NCBI GenBank assembly: GCA_934130005.1
Contig: CAKOXD010000007.1
Span: 11,004 to 75,003 of the forward strand
Origin: an uncultured Bacilli bacterium
GTDB taxonomy: Bacteria; Bacillota_I; Bacilli_A; RF39; UBA660
DNA: 64,000 nt
Reading direction: 5' to 3'
The number at the start of each line of letters is the position of its first letter. Position 1 is the stretch's first letter. The translations under genes and the position numbers were made by a program. The notes under the pieces were generated by a model, which had not been told where the DNA came from, ran no database searches, and worked only from the letters and a program-made list of their open reading frames with translations. This document shows, piece by piece, positions 1 through 7,874 of the stretch.

Positions 1-1
1 A

Positions 2-115
2 AAAAGAATGGATATATTAAACAAAATGAATAGTTTATCTAGTAAAAGTAATTCAGAAAATATTGTTCCTAAAATGCATTTTTTAAATAGTGATACTGTT
101 AGAAAAAAACGTTAA
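2..115 (+). CDS. C-terminal fragment of an unidentified protein
   Basis: An open frame enters from the left edge and stops at a TAA, giving 37 residues that end in a basic Arg-Lys-Lys-Arg tail. The visible part is rich in Ser, Asn and Lys and shows no motif I recognise. Codon use resembles the neighbours and a weak hairpin with a T-run follows, which supports a true gene end. The product cannot be named from this piece. Confidence 0.45.
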   Translation, partial: KRMDILNKMNSLSSKSNSENIVPKMHFLNSDTVRKKR

Positions 116-118
116 TAG

Positions 119-147
119 ATTATTTTGTCTAATAATGTTTTTTTTTT
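119..147 (+). terminator. weak intrinsic terminator
   Basis: A six-base ATTATT/AATAAT hairpin with a short loop is followed by ten T residues, a few bases after the stop of the partial gene at the left edge. Confidence 0.4.
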
Positions 148-195
148 ATTATTCTAATTCATGTACTTCTTAATATATTTTTATAGGAGGTGCTT

Positions 196-2814
196 ATGAA
201 TACTAATATTAAAGGTTTAAGTAATATTGAAGTTGAAAAATCAAGAATGAAATATGGAACTAATTCTTTAGAAAAACATAGTAGTTCTAGTTTTTTTAAA
301 AAATTAATTGAAAGTTTAGGAGATCCTATTATAAAAATTCTTTTAATAGCTCTTGCTATAAAAACAGTTTTTTTATTTCAAAATTTTGATTGGTATGAAA
401 CTATTGGAATAGTAATCGCTATATTTTTAGCATCTTTTATTTCAACATTATCAGAATATGGTAGTGAAAAAGCTTTTATTAAAATGCAAGAAGAAGCTTC
501 AAAAATAAAGTGTCGTGTAAAAAGAGATGACAAAGTATTAGAAATTAATATTGATGATGTAGTAGTAGGAGATATTGTATTACTTGATTCTGGTGATAAA
601 ATTCCTGCTGATGGTGTTATTGTTGAAGGAGAATTAAGTGTTGATGAATCTTCTTTGAATGGTGAAGCAAAAGAAGCATATAAAGAGGCTATAAAAAGTG
701 GTATAAGAACAGAAAAAAATAAAGTATATAGAGGAAGTGTTGTATATTCTAAAAGTGCTAAAATGCTTGTTGAACAAGTTGGTGAAAAAACAATATATGG
801 TGGAATTGCAAAAGAGTTATCAGAATCTAGTCCTATTAGTCCACTTAAATTAAGACTTACTGAACTAGCAAAATTTATAAGTAAGATAGGTTATGTAGCT
901 GCTTTTTTAATAAGTTTTTCTTATCTTTTTTCAGTAATATTTATAAAAAATAATTTTGATATGAATGTTATTAAAGGTGTTTTAACTAATTTCCCTTTGA
1001 TGTCAGGTTATATTTTATATTCTTTAACTTTAGTAGTAACTGTTATTATAGTTGCTGTACCAGAAGGACTTCCTATGATGATTACACTAGTATTGTCTTC
1101 AAATATGAAAAGAATGCTTAAAAATAATGTATTAGTTAGAAAATTAATAGGAATAGAAACATCTGGTAATATAAATATTTTATTTACAGATAAAACAGGT
1201 ACATTAACAAAAGGAAAATTAGAAGCTATTTCATTTATTAGTGGTAGTGGTATGGAATATAATAATAATTCTTTTTTAAAAAAATATCCTAAATTATGTG
1301 ATTTACTTGAAATAAGTTTAGTTTATAATAATGCTAGTTGTTATAGTAATGGAAATATAGTTGGTGGTAATATTACAGATAGAGCATTATTAAAATTTGT
1401 TAATTCTTATAACAAAAATGTTAAAGTTATAAAAAAAGTACCATTCAATAGTAAAGATAAGTATTCAATTTCAACTGTTTTATATGATGGTAAAAAACAT
1501 TTAATAAAAGGTGCACCAGAAGTTATAATTAAAAATTGTAGAAATTATTATGATGAATATGGATATAAAAAACCATTAAATATTGAAATTTTTAATAAAA
1601 AAATTGAAAAATATACAAGTATGGGTATTAGAGTTATTGCACTTGCTATAAATGATAATTATAATTTGGATGATACTTTTAAAAATTTAACATTAGTTGG
1701 AATAATGCTTATTAAAGATGAAGTTAGAGATGAAGCTATAGAAGGTGTTAAACTTGTAAAAAAAGCACATATAAATACAGTTATGATTACTGGGGATAAT
1801 AAACAAACTGCTATAGGTGTAGCTAAAGAAATTGGGCTTATTGATAGTAGTAATGATATTGTTTTAACTAGTAGTGAGTTAAATTTAAAAAGTGATGAGG
1901 AAGTAAAAAAAATAATTCCTAATTTAAAGGTAGTTGCTCGTGCATTACCTAGTGATAAAAGTAGATTGGTCAAGCTAAGTCAAGAGATGAATCTTGTAGT
2001 TGGTATGACAGGTGATGGTGTAAATGATGCTCCCGCTTTAAAAAAAGCTGATGTTGGATTTGCTATGGGAAGTGGAACAGAAGTAGCTAAAGAGGCAAGT
2101 GATATTGTAATATTAGATGATAACTTTTTATCTATTTCAAAATCTATATTGTTTGGAAGAACTATCTTTAAAAGCATTAGAAAGTTTATAATTCTTCAAT
2201 TAACAATTAATTTATGTGCCCTAAGTTTATCTTTTGTTGGTCCATTTATTGGAATTAATACACCAATTACTGTTATTCAAATGTTGTGGATAAATATGGT
2301 TATGGATACATTAGCTGGACTAGCGTTTGCATTTGAGCCTCCATTACTTGAATATATGGATGAATATCCAAAAGGAAAAAATGAACCAATTATTAATAGA
2401 TATATGATAAATGAAATTTTAGTTACAGGTTTATATTCTTCTGTTTTATGTATTTTATTTTTAAAACTTCCTTTTATAAAAGAAATATACGATTATAATG
2501 AAAGTGATAAATATCTGCTTACAGCATTCTTTGGATTATTTATTTTTATTGATATATTTAATTGCTTTAATGCTAGAACACATAGGATAAATGTTTTAGC
2601 TAATATTCTTAAAAATAAAGTATTTATATTTATAATTATTTTTATAACTATAGTTCAATTATGTATGATTTATTTTGGTGATAATATATTTAGAACAACT
2701 GATTTAAATTTTGTAGAACTCGAAGTAATGATTTTATTTTCATTTACTGTTATTCCAGTTGATTGGGTAAGAAAAATTTTACTTAAACGTAAAGGAATTT
2801 TAGATGGTGTTTAA
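196..2814 (+). CDS. P-type calcium-transporting ATPase (P2B/PMCA-like)
   Basis: This 872-residue membrane pump probably exports Ca2+ (or a similar cation) from the cytoplasm at the expense of ATP. The phosphorylation motif DKTGTLT has its Asp at residue 332. The intramembrane PEGLP motif, the hinge TGDGVNDAPALKKAD and the C-terminal NMVMDTLAGLAFAFEPP segment are typical of P2B calcium pumps. The actuator loop reads NGEA where most pumps have TGES; the catalytic Glu is retained. About ten hydrophobic segments are visible in the usual 2+2+6 layout. The ATG at 196 is preferred over an in-frame GTG six bases upstream because AGGAGG at 185-190 overlaps that GTG. Calcium specificity is inferred from the family. 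Confidence 0.9.
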   Translation: MNTNIKGLSNIEVEKSRMKYGTNSLEKHSSSSFFKKLIESLGDPIIKILLIALAIKTVFLFQNFDWYETIGIVIAIFLASFISTLSEYGSEKAFIKMQEEASKIKCRVKRDDKVLEINIDDVVVGDIVLLDSGDKIPADGVIVEGELSVDESSLNGEAKEAYKEAIKSGIRTEKNKVYRGSVVYSKSAKMLVEQVGEKTIYGGIAKELSESSPISPLKLRLTELAKFISKIGYVAAFLISFSYLFSVIFIKNNFDMNVIKGVLTNFPLMSGYILYSLTLVVTVIIVAVPEGLPMMITLVLSSNMKRMLKNNVLVRKLIGIETSGNINILFTDKTGTLTKGKLEAISFISGSGMEYNNNSFLKKYPKLCDLLEISLVYNNASCYSNGNIVGGNITDRALLKFVNSYNKNVKVIKKVPFNSKDKYSISTVLYDGKKHLIKGAPEVIIKNCRNYYDEYGYKKPLNIEIFNKKIEKYTSMGIRVIALAINDNYNLDDTFKNLTLVGIMLIKDEVRDEAIEGVKLVKKAHINTVMITGDNKQTAIGVAKEIGLIDSSNDIVLTSSELNLKSDEEVKKIIPNLKVVARALPSDKSRLVKLSQEMNLVVGMTGDGVNDAPALKKADVGFAMGSGTEVAKEASDIVILDDNFLSISKSILFGRTIFKSIRKFIILQLTINLCALSLSFVGPFIGINTPITVIQMLWINMVMDTLAGLAFAFEPPLLEYMDEYPKGKNEPIINRYMINEILVTGLYSSVLCILFLKLPFIKEIYDYNESDKYLLTAFFGLFIFIDIFNCFNARTHRINVLANILKNKVFIFIIIFITIVQLCMIYFGDNIFRTTDLNFVELEVMILFSFTVIPVDWVRKILLKRKGILDGV

Positions 2815-2832
2815 TTAATTGTCGGTAAGTTA

Positions 2833-2861
2833 TTGATTTTTAATCTTTTTTATAATATAAT
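2833..2861 (+). promoter_or_regulatory. sigma-A-type promoter for the AbiEi-like gene
   Basis: TTGATT (2833-2838) and TATAAT (2856-2861) are separated by 17 bp, just upstream of the ATG at 2878. This shows that a possible TTG start at 2833 is not the real start. Confidence 0.6.
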
Positions 2862-2877
2862 CTTTTTTGGTGATAAC

Positions 2878-3429
2878 ATGATAATTAGGCATAAAGATTT
2901 AGTAAAAAAAGGTTATAGTGCATATCAGATAAAAAAATTTGTTAATGAAAAAAAACTATTTTTTGTAAAAAAAGGTGTATATTCAACTGTAGATAATATA
3001 AATTATTTTGAAGTGATTTCAAAAAAACATCCTAATGCTATTTTTACACTTGAAACAGCTTGTTACATTTATAAATTAAAAAAAGATTTACCAGATTTAT
3101 ATTATGTTGCAAGTAAGCAAAAAGATCGTAAAATGAAAGAAGATTATATAAAGCAAATTTTTATGACAGATAGTTTATATGAAATTGGTATAAATAATAT
3201 GACCTATATGAATGCTAATATAAAATCATATGATCTTGAACGATTATTAATTGAAATTGTTAGAAATAAAACTAATATAGATAATGATTCTTATAAGGAA
3301 ATAATTAATAATTATAGTAAAATTTCAAAGTTGTTAAATAAAAGAAAACTTGAGACGTATATTGAGAATTTTAAAAACCCAAAAATTAAGGAAAGAATTA
3401 ATAGAGAAGTTTATAAAACACAATTATAA
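2878..3429 (+). CDS. AbiEi-family antitoxin-like protein (orphan)
   Basis: This 183-residue protein begins with a winged-helix-like segment (residues 5-40, ending in KKGVYST). A TLETACYIYKL segment and a YDLERLLIEIVRNK segment follow. This order matches the AbiEi family, whose members repress their own operon and neutralise the AbiEii nucleotidyltransferase in type IV toxin-antitoxin systems. No AbiEii-like gene lies next to it: a calcium pump is upstream and an agr regulator downstream. It may be an orphan regulator or the relic of a TA pair. The start is set by a 17-bp-spaced promoter immediately upstream. The family match was made by eye and is moderately sure. Confidence 0.65.
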   Translation: MIIRHKDLVKKGYSAYQIKKFVNEKKLFFVKKGVYSTVDNINYFEVISKKHPNAIFTLETACYIYKLKKDLPDLYYVASKQKDRKMKEDYIKQIFMTDSLYEIGINNMTYMNANIKSYDLERLLIEIVRNKTNIDNDSYKEIINNYSKISKLLNKRKLETYIENFKNPKIKERINREVYKTQL

Positions 3430-3440
3430 TTGTGTTTTTC
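3415..3440 (+). terminator. intrinsic terminator overlapping the abiEi-like stop
   Basis: ACACAATTATAATTGTGT is a perfect palindrome followed by TTTTTC. The stop codon of the preceding gene lies inside it. Confidence 0.75.
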
Positions 3441-3469
3441 TTGTAAATTTTGGTAAAATATGGTATTAT
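3441..3469 (+). promoter_or_regulatory. promoter of the agrA-agrC-like operon
   Basis: TTGTAA (3441-3446) and TATTAT (3464-3469) are spaced by 17 bp, 65 bp upstream of the response regulator start. Confidence 0.55.
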
Positions 3470-3533
3470 TTAATAGGTTAACTTAAAGCAAATAGACAGA
3501 TAGGTAGTAAATTTAGAAGGGTGTATACAATTT

Positions 3534-4253
3534 ATGATTAGATTTGTGATATATGATGATGAAGAAATATTTAGAAAGAAAACTAAAGATGTTGTTGATA
3601 ATACTATGTCAAAATTTAAAATTGAATATTCTATAGAAGAATTTAGTAAGTATAGTAATAAAATGCAGAAAATTATTGATTCAGCAGATCCTAAAATTTA
3701 CATTATGGATATTGAAATACCAAATAGTTTAACTGGAATAGAAGTAGCTAAGAAAATCAGAGTTGATGATTGGAATAGTATAATTATTCTTGTTACATCT
3801 CATATGGAGATGGGATACCAAGCATTAAAAGCACAAATTATGCTACTTGATTTTATCTCTAAATATAATGATTGTTCACCAAACTTAGAAAAAACCATAA
3901 AGAAAGCCATTTCAAAAATAGATAATAAAAAAGTTCTTACTTTTGAAACAAATAATATGACTTATAAAATTTATACTGATGATATTGTTTATATAGTAAA
4001 AGATAGTATAGATAGAAAATGTATTATTAAAACTGTAAATAATGAAATTTATATTAATGAAACAATTGGTAATATATTTAGTATGCTTGATAAAAGATTT
4101 TATTTAACTCATAGAAGTTGTATTGTAAATACTGAGAAAATAGATAGAATCGATTGGAAAGAAAATATAATTTATTTTAAGAATAATGATAAAACTGATT
4201 ATTTAGCTAGAGATAAAAGAAAAGAGTTGAAAGAGTATGTTAAGAGTTGTTAG
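3534..4253 (+). CDS. AgrA-like response regulator with LytTR DNA-binding domain
   Basis: This 239-residue two-component regulator has a receiver domain at residues 1-120, with acidic pocket Asp8/Asp9, probable phospho-acceptor Asp59 (IMDIEIP) and conserved Lys110. A LytTR DNA-binding domain follows from about 135 to 236, including RFYLTHRSCIVN. AgrA proteins bind paired direct repeats upstream of agr promoters when phosphorylated. The downstream kinase gene overlaps its end by 17 nt, so the two are translationally coupled. A facing agrB-agrD pair completes the circuit, which argues for AgrA rather than a generic LytTR regulator. The RBS GAAGGGTG has rather long spacing. Confidence 0.88.
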   Translation: MIRFVIYDDEEIFRKKTKDVVDNTMSKFKIEYSIEEFSKYSNKMQKIIDSADPKIYIMDIEIPNSLTGIEVAKKIRVDDWNSIIILVTSHMEMGYQALKAQIMLLDFISKYNDCSPNLEKTIKKAISKIDNKKVLTFETNNMTYKIYTDDIVYIVKDSIDRKCIIKTVNNEIYINETIGNIFSMLDKRFYLTHRSCIVNTEKIDRIDWKENIIYFKNNDKTDYLARDKRKELKEYVKSC

Positions 4254-5547
4254 TAGCTTATTAATATTTATTTTAAGTTATATATTTAGTTCATATGCAT
4301 TTTGTAAATTTAATAATATAAAATATTCGTTTAGTATGAAATGTTTTATTATGATTTTTTTATTTTCTATCATTAATACATATATTTCAATTAATTTTGA
4401 TTATTTAATGAAATGTATTTCTACAAATTTATTAAATTACATCTTGTTTAAAATCTTATATAAAAAGAATGTAACATCTACTTTGGTAAGTGTTTTGTTT
4501 ATCTATATAATATATGTCATATCAGAATTAATATTTTCTATTTTATTTATTATTTTACTGGGAAACAATTTAGAAGAATTTATTAGTAATATTATTGGTT
4601 ATTTAATATCTAATTCTATTATATTTTTAATTTTTTTAGTTGTATGTAGTTTTAAATATACGGTTAAATTTATTAATTATATAATTGTATGGTTTGGTAA
4701 GTATAGAAAAATTGATGTATTATTTAAAATTATATTAGCACAATTGTTATGTTTTACTTTTTTATATCCAATAATATTTAATAGAAATTTTATAAACAAT
4801 ATAAGCATATTCTGTATGTGCTTGGTAGGAGCAATAATATTTATTTTTGGTTATTTTAAAGAAAAATCAGATAATAACAAATTAAATATAGATTATAGTA
4901 ATTTACTTGAATATTCTAAAACTTATGAAGATGAAGTTGTATCAAAAGGAAAACAACAACATGAATATAGAAATCAATTAATAGTTTTAGATGATATGAT
5001 ACCTAAGACAAATAAGAAAGCTAAAGAATATATTGGAAAAATATTAAATAGTACTGAAAAAGAGTTAGATCAAGGTTGGCTTGTAAAGTTAAAGGGACTT
5101 CCAACAGGTGGTATAAAAGGACTAGTACACTTTAAAATTAAAAAAATGATTGATAATGGAATAGAAGTTTATGTTGATGTTGATAAAAAGTTATGTAATA
5201 AAAAGAAATGGGTTTATAATAATAATGATTTAGAAGATATAAGTAAAATTATAGGTGTTTATTTAGATAATGCGATAGAGGCAGCTATAAATTCAAAAGA
5301 TAAACAAATTATAATTGAATTTATAAGTGAAAATAATAATATTATATTTAAATTATCAAATACCTATGATGGAGTTATTGACTTTCAAAATATAGATAAT
5401 GAAAAATTTTCTACTAAAGGAAATGGAAGAGGATACGGATTATCTTTAGTAAAAGATATTATTAATAAAAATAATTCATTAAATCAAAAAAGAGAAATAG
5501 ATGGTAAATTTTTTGTTCAAAAGTTATATATAGAAATAAAAAAATAG
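4237..5547 (+). CDS. AgrC-like sensor histidine kinase
   Basis: This 436-residue membrane kinase has about six hydrophobic segments in residues 1-205, the usual peptide-sensing part of AgrC proteins. The dimerisation helix carries probable phospho-His242 in QQHEYRNQL. A GHKL ATPase domain follows, with an N-box (YLDNAIEAA) and a G-box (GNGRGYGLSL). It overlaps the response regulator gene by 17 nt and is followed by a strong terminator. By family knowledge it should sense the cyclic peptide made from the facing agrD-like gene and phosphorylate the AgrA-like protein. The cognate pairing is inferred from position. Confidence 0.88.
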   Translation: MLRVVSSLLIFILSYIFSSYAFCKFNNIKYSFSMKCFIMIFLFSIINTYISINFDYLMKCISTNLLNYILFKILYKKNVTSTLVSVLFIYIIYVISELIFSILFIILLGNNLEEFISNIIGYLISNSIIFLIFLVVCSFKYTVKFINYIIVWFGKYRKIDVLFKIILAQLLCFTFLYPIIFNRNFINNISIFCMCLVGAIIFIFGYFKEKSDNNKLNIDYSNLLEYSKTYEDEVVSKGKQQHEYRNQLIVLDDMIPKTNKKAKEYIGKILNSTEKELDQGWLVKLKGLPTGGIKGLVHFKIKKMIDNGIEVYVDVDKKLCNKKKWVYNNNDLEDISKIIGVYLDNAIEAAINSKDKQIIIEFISENNNIIFKLSNTYDGVIDFQNIDNEKFSTKGNGRGYGLSLVKDIINKNNSLNQKREIDGKFFVQKLYIEIKK

Positions 5548-5576
5548 GAACTAATTTATTCCTATTTTTTTTATGT
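5541..5576. terminator. bidirectional terminator between convergent agr halves
   Basis: AAAATAGGAA and TTCCTATTTT form a 10-bp stem around an 8-nt loop, with a T-run on the plus strand. The minus strand also reads into a T-rich run. It separates agrC from the convergent agrD-like gene. Confidence 0.75.
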
Positions 5577-5580
5577 TTTT

Positions 5581-5703
5581 TTATCTTTCTATCATACTCT
5601 TAGGCATTTCTGGTTCGTCAATAATTACAACAGGACATGCACTGTTTGTTGTACTTAAACTTCCAATAGCTTTAAATATTTTTGAGAATAAACTTTTAAA
5701 CAT
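5581..5703 (-). CDS. AgrD-like autoinducing peptide precursor
   Basis: This 40-residue ORF has a clear AAGGAGG ribosome site 7 nt upstream. It has the three-part AgrD plan. First is an amphipathic N-terminal helix (MFKSLFSKIFKAIGSL). Next is a short core containing a single Cys23 (TTNSACPVVII). Last is an acidic recognition tail (DEPEMPKSM) that aligns with the DEVEVPKEL tail of Staphylococcus aureus AgrD. AgrB would cleave before the tail and close a Cys thiolactone. If cleavage falls directly before Asp29 the ring would hold six residues (CPVVII) rather than the usual five. It lies downstream of agrB in the same direction. The gene is short enough to be missed by automatic annotation. Confidence 0.85.
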   Translation of the reverse strand: MFKSLFSKIFKAIGSLSTTNSACPVVIIDEPEMPKSMIER

Positions 5704-5730
5704 CTTTTTACCTCCTTAAATTCTTTTATA

Positions 5731-5751
5731 ATTAAACTGGGCCCGTTTAAT
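5731..5751 (-). promoter_or_regulatory. hairpin between agrB and agrD
   Basis: The arms ATTAAAC and GTTTAAT pair around a GC-rich loop (GGGCCCA in the transcript). The agrB stop codon lies inside and no T-run follows. It is more likely an mRNA-stabilising or processing hairpin that adjusts agrB versus agrD levels than a terminator. Confidence 0.4.
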
Positions 5752-6355
5752 CCATATTTAAAATATAATCTTTATAATTATTATAGCTTAGATTGAATAT
5801 CTTATAGGTTAAAGGAAGAATTAATAATATTTCAATCCATATAGCAAATATAATTATATTTGAAATTAAACTGTCACTAATTATTATTGATAAAAATGTA
5901 AGTAGGATGCAACTAATTGTTGCTAAGAATTTATATTTATTTCTTCTTGATTCCTTAATGATTGGGGCTTTTTTTGTATCAGCGGGAGCATATTTATAAA
6001 TTAATAATATGCCAAATATTCCTAATATTATTTTTACAATAAATGGTATTGTTATTGATTTACAAACCAGTGGCGCTCCTATGAATATAATTGATGAAGA
6101 AACTAAACACATCCAACTTTTAGTGGCATGTAATCCATGTCCAGGTTCTCTTAGTATATTAAAAAATAATAATAATATAATCATTTCTTTGAATACATTT
6201 AATATAATTGACATTGGAATTATAAATAACATTTTTGAAATTGTTAAATAAAAACCTTCTAAACTATATCTATATTCAGCTAATTTAATATCATCTGTTT
6301 CTGGATATTTTTCTTTTATTAAACTTGTAGCATAATCTAAAAATTTCTTCTTCAT
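5747..6355 (-). CDS. AgrB-like quorum-sensing peptide processing protease
   Basis: This 202-residue integral membrane cysteine protease cleaves and cyclises AgrD. The catalytic pair sits in GHGLHATKSWMC, at His76 and Cys83, the same spacing as His77/Cys84 of S. aureus AgrB. Four to six hydrophobic segments are visible. The ATG at 6355 is preferred over an upstream in-frame GTG because AGGGTGG lies 8 nt before it. An extended -10 promoter precedes the gene, and the agrD-like gene follows after a 43-nt gap containing a hairpin. Together with the facing AgrC/AgrA-like pair this makes a complete peptide quorum-sensing circuit. Confidence 0.92.
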   Translation of the reverse strand: MKKKFLDYATSLIKEKYPETDDIKLAEYRYSLEGFYLTISKMLFIIPMSIILNVFKEMIILLLFFNILREPGHGLHATKSWMCLVSSSIIFIGAPLVCKSITIPFIVKIILGIFGILLIYKYAPADTKKAPIIKESRRNKYKFLATISCILLTFLSIIISDSLISNIIIFAIWIEILLILPLTYKIFNLSYNNYKDYILNMD

Positions 6356-6670
6356 TACTACCACCACCCTACTACGATTTAAATTTTAGCAGATATAAAT
6401 TAAAATACAATATTTGTTGCAAGTCTTGTAATAATTAATGCTTTAAATGTCAAATTTTAAAAATAATTACATTTCAGGCACATATAATAACAATTCATGC
6501 ATTTTATATTGAACTGAAATTAATACTTTGATACTATGAACGTGTTCCTTAAAATTTCAAGAATAAAATTACTCAAATTTTGTCGAAATTTTGGTTTTAA
6601 TTTTTCTTGAACAATATGGTAGATTGGGGGTATAGTTGTATTGAAGACAGAAAGAAGGGAGATGTATATT
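6356..6670. promoter_or_regulatory. divergent control region between agrB and csp
   Basis: This 315-bp stretch has no gene. On the minus strand, TTGTAT (6405-6410) and an extended -10 TGCTAAAAT (TAAAAT at 6383-6388), 16 bp apart, should drive agrB-agrD. On the plus strand, TTGAAC (6607-6612) and TATAGT (6631-6636), 18 bp apart, should drive the cold-shock gene. An inverted pair ATTTCAG/CTGAAAT (6471-6477, 6514-6520) lies between and could be an operator, possibly for the AgrA-like regulator. The operator role is speculative. Confidence 0.5.
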
Positions 6671-6883
6671 ATGAGAGGTAAAGTTAAATGGTTTAACAAT
6701 GAGAAAGGTTATGGTTTTATTGAATATAATGATCATGAAGATATCTTTGTTCATTATTCCTCAATTTTAACTGAAGGATATAAGACTTTAGTTGAAGGTC
6801 AATACGTCGATTTTGAACTTGTTAAAACTGATAAAGGTTTACAAGCAAAAAAAGTTGTAGAAGTTAAAACTGCTCTTGTTTAG
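6671..6883 (+). CDS. cold-shock domain protein (CspA family)
   Basis: This 70-residue single OB-fold nucleic-acid-binding protein carries both RNP-like motifs, KGYGFIEY and EDIFVHYSSI, after the typical start MRGKVKWFN. Family members bind single-stranded RNA and keep transcripts unfolded, often during cold or stationary phase. The start at 6671 is chosen because AAGGGAG lies 9 nt upstream and the protein then has the family's usual length; earlier in-frame starts lack a spaced ribosome site. The 5' leader is fairly long and AT-rich, as is common for csp genes. A weak AAACT/AGTTT hairpin with a T-run overlaps the stop codon. Confidence 0.92.
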   Translation: MRGKVKWFNNEKGYGFIEYNDHEDIFVHYSSILTEGYKTLVEGQYVDFELVKTDKGLQAKKVVEVKTALV

Positions 6884-6915
6884 TAGTTTTTTTGTTTTCT
6901 TTTATTTAAAAATAT

Positions 6916-6923
6916 GCTATAAT
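6916..6923 (+). promoter_or_regulatory. extended -10 promoter for hpf
   Basis: TGCTATAAT (TATAAT at 6918-6923) is a consensus extended -10. The -35 region is only T-rich. Confidence 0.5.
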
Positions 6924-6945
6924 TTATTAAAGAGAGGATGATGAT

Positions 6946-7476
6946 ATGAAATATAATATTCGTGGAAGTAAAATGGAAGTTACTGATGCAATAAAAAAAT
7001 ATATTGAAGAAAAAATCGGTAAACTAAACAAATATTTTGAAAATCCTGATGAAATAACAGCTAATGTTTTAATAAAAGAAAGCGGTATAAATGATAAAGT
7101 AGAAGTTACAATACCAATTAAAACTGCAATTTTAAGAGCAGAAGTATCTAATAAAGATTTATATGCTGCAATTGACTTAGTTGTTGAAAAACTAGAAAGA
7201 CAAATAAGAAAAAATAAAACAAGAATGCATAAAATGCATAAAGATACTATTACAACAACATTTATAGATTTTGAAATTACAGAAGAGGAAGAAAATGATA
7301 ATAGTATTGTTAAGAGAAAAACAATTGAAATGAAACCAATGAATGAAGAAGAAGCAATTCTTCAAATGAATTTATTAGGTCATGATTTCTTCATCTTTAA
7401 AAATTCTGATACAGATGATTTATCTGTAGTTTATAGAAGAAAAGATGATCAATACGGAATTATAGATGTTAAATAG
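6946..7476 (+). CDS. hpf: long-form ribosome hibernation promoting factor
   Basis: This 176-residue protein has an N-terminal S30AE/YfiA domain (residues 1-100), a charged linker, and a C-terminal dimerisation domain (about 120-176, MKPMNEEEAILQMNLLGHDFF). The length and two-domain plan define the long HPF found in most Firmicutes, which pairs 70S ribosomes into inactive 100S dimers in stationary phase or stress. It has its own promoter and a terminator and so is monocistronic. GAGAGGATG precedes the ATG. I see nothing unusual in the sequence. Confidence 0.95.
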   Translation: MKYNIRGSKMEVTDAIKKYIEEKIGKLNKYFENPDEITANVLIKESGINDKVEVTIPIKTAILRAEVSNKDLYAAIDLVVEKLERQIRKNKTRMHKMHKDTITTTFIDFEITEEEENDNSIVKRKTIEMKPMNEEEAILQMNLLGHDFFIFKNSDTDDLSVVYRRKDDQYGIIDVK

Positions 7477-7510
7477 GCACTTTTAGTGCTTATTTTTATT
7501 TTTTTTAATA
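7473..7510 (+). terminator. hpf intrinsic terminator
   Basis: ATAGGCAC and GTGCTTAT pair around TTTTA and are followed by a T-rich run. The hpf stop lies in the 5' arm. Confidence 0.7.
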
Positions 7511-7548
7511 AAATAATATAGGAAAAATAAAAAAATATTAAAAATTTA

Positions 7549-7577
7549 TTGCATTATTTAAAAAAAAATGATATACT
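7549..7577 (+). promoter_or_regulatory. tRNA operon promoter
   Basis: TTGCAT (7549-7554) and TATACT (7572-7577) are spaced by 17 bp, 20 bp before the first tRNA. Confidence 0.65.
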
Positions 7578-7597
7578 TTTGAAGTCAGAAGAAAGCC

Positions 7598-7674
7598 GCG
7601 CTCGTAGCTCAGCTGGATAGAGTGTTTGGCTACGAACCAAAAGGTCAGGGGTTCGAATCCCTTCGAGCGCACCA
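7598..7674 (+). tRNA. tRNA-Arg (anticodon ACG)
   Basis: The acceptor arms GCGCTCG and CGAGCGC pair perfectly, and the anticodon loop CTACGAA gives anticodon ACG. GTTCGAATC forms the T-loop and CCA is encoded. The 77-nt length is normal. The wobble A is presumably edited to inosine by TadA. Confidence 0.97.
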
Positions 7675-7679
7675 TATTT

Positions 7680-7756
7680 CGGGAAATGGCTCAACTTGGT
7701 AGAGCACTTGGTTTGGGACCAAGGGGTTGCAGGTTCAAATCCTGTTTTCCCGACCA
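7680..7756 (+). tRNA. tRNA-Pro (anticodon UGG)
   Basis: The acceptor arms CGGGAAA and TTTCCCG pair, the anticodon loop TTTGGGA gives TGG, the T-loop is GTTCAAATC and CCA is encoded. It lies 5 nt after the tRNA-Arg in the same transcript. Confidence 0.97.
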
Positions 7757-7766
7757 TTTAGTTTAT

Positions 7767-7791
7767 AACACTTAATAAAGTGTTTTTTTTA
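7767..7791 (+). terminator. tRNA operon terminator
   Basis: AACACTT and AAGTGTT pair around a 4-nt loop and run into eight T residues. Confidence 0.8.
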
Positions 7792-7874
7792 TATTATTTG
7801 GAATAAAATTCCAAAATCCTTTTTATTGACATAATTTTTTATGTATGATAAATTATTTGTGAAAGGAGAAATTT

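Noticed and set aside
7554..7757. A 67-residue minus-strand ORF across the two tRNA genes
   Set aside because: It is the antisense of tRNA-Arg and tRNA-Pro and matches a well-known false protein (GxRTPDLLVRSQTLYPAELRA) that litters databases.
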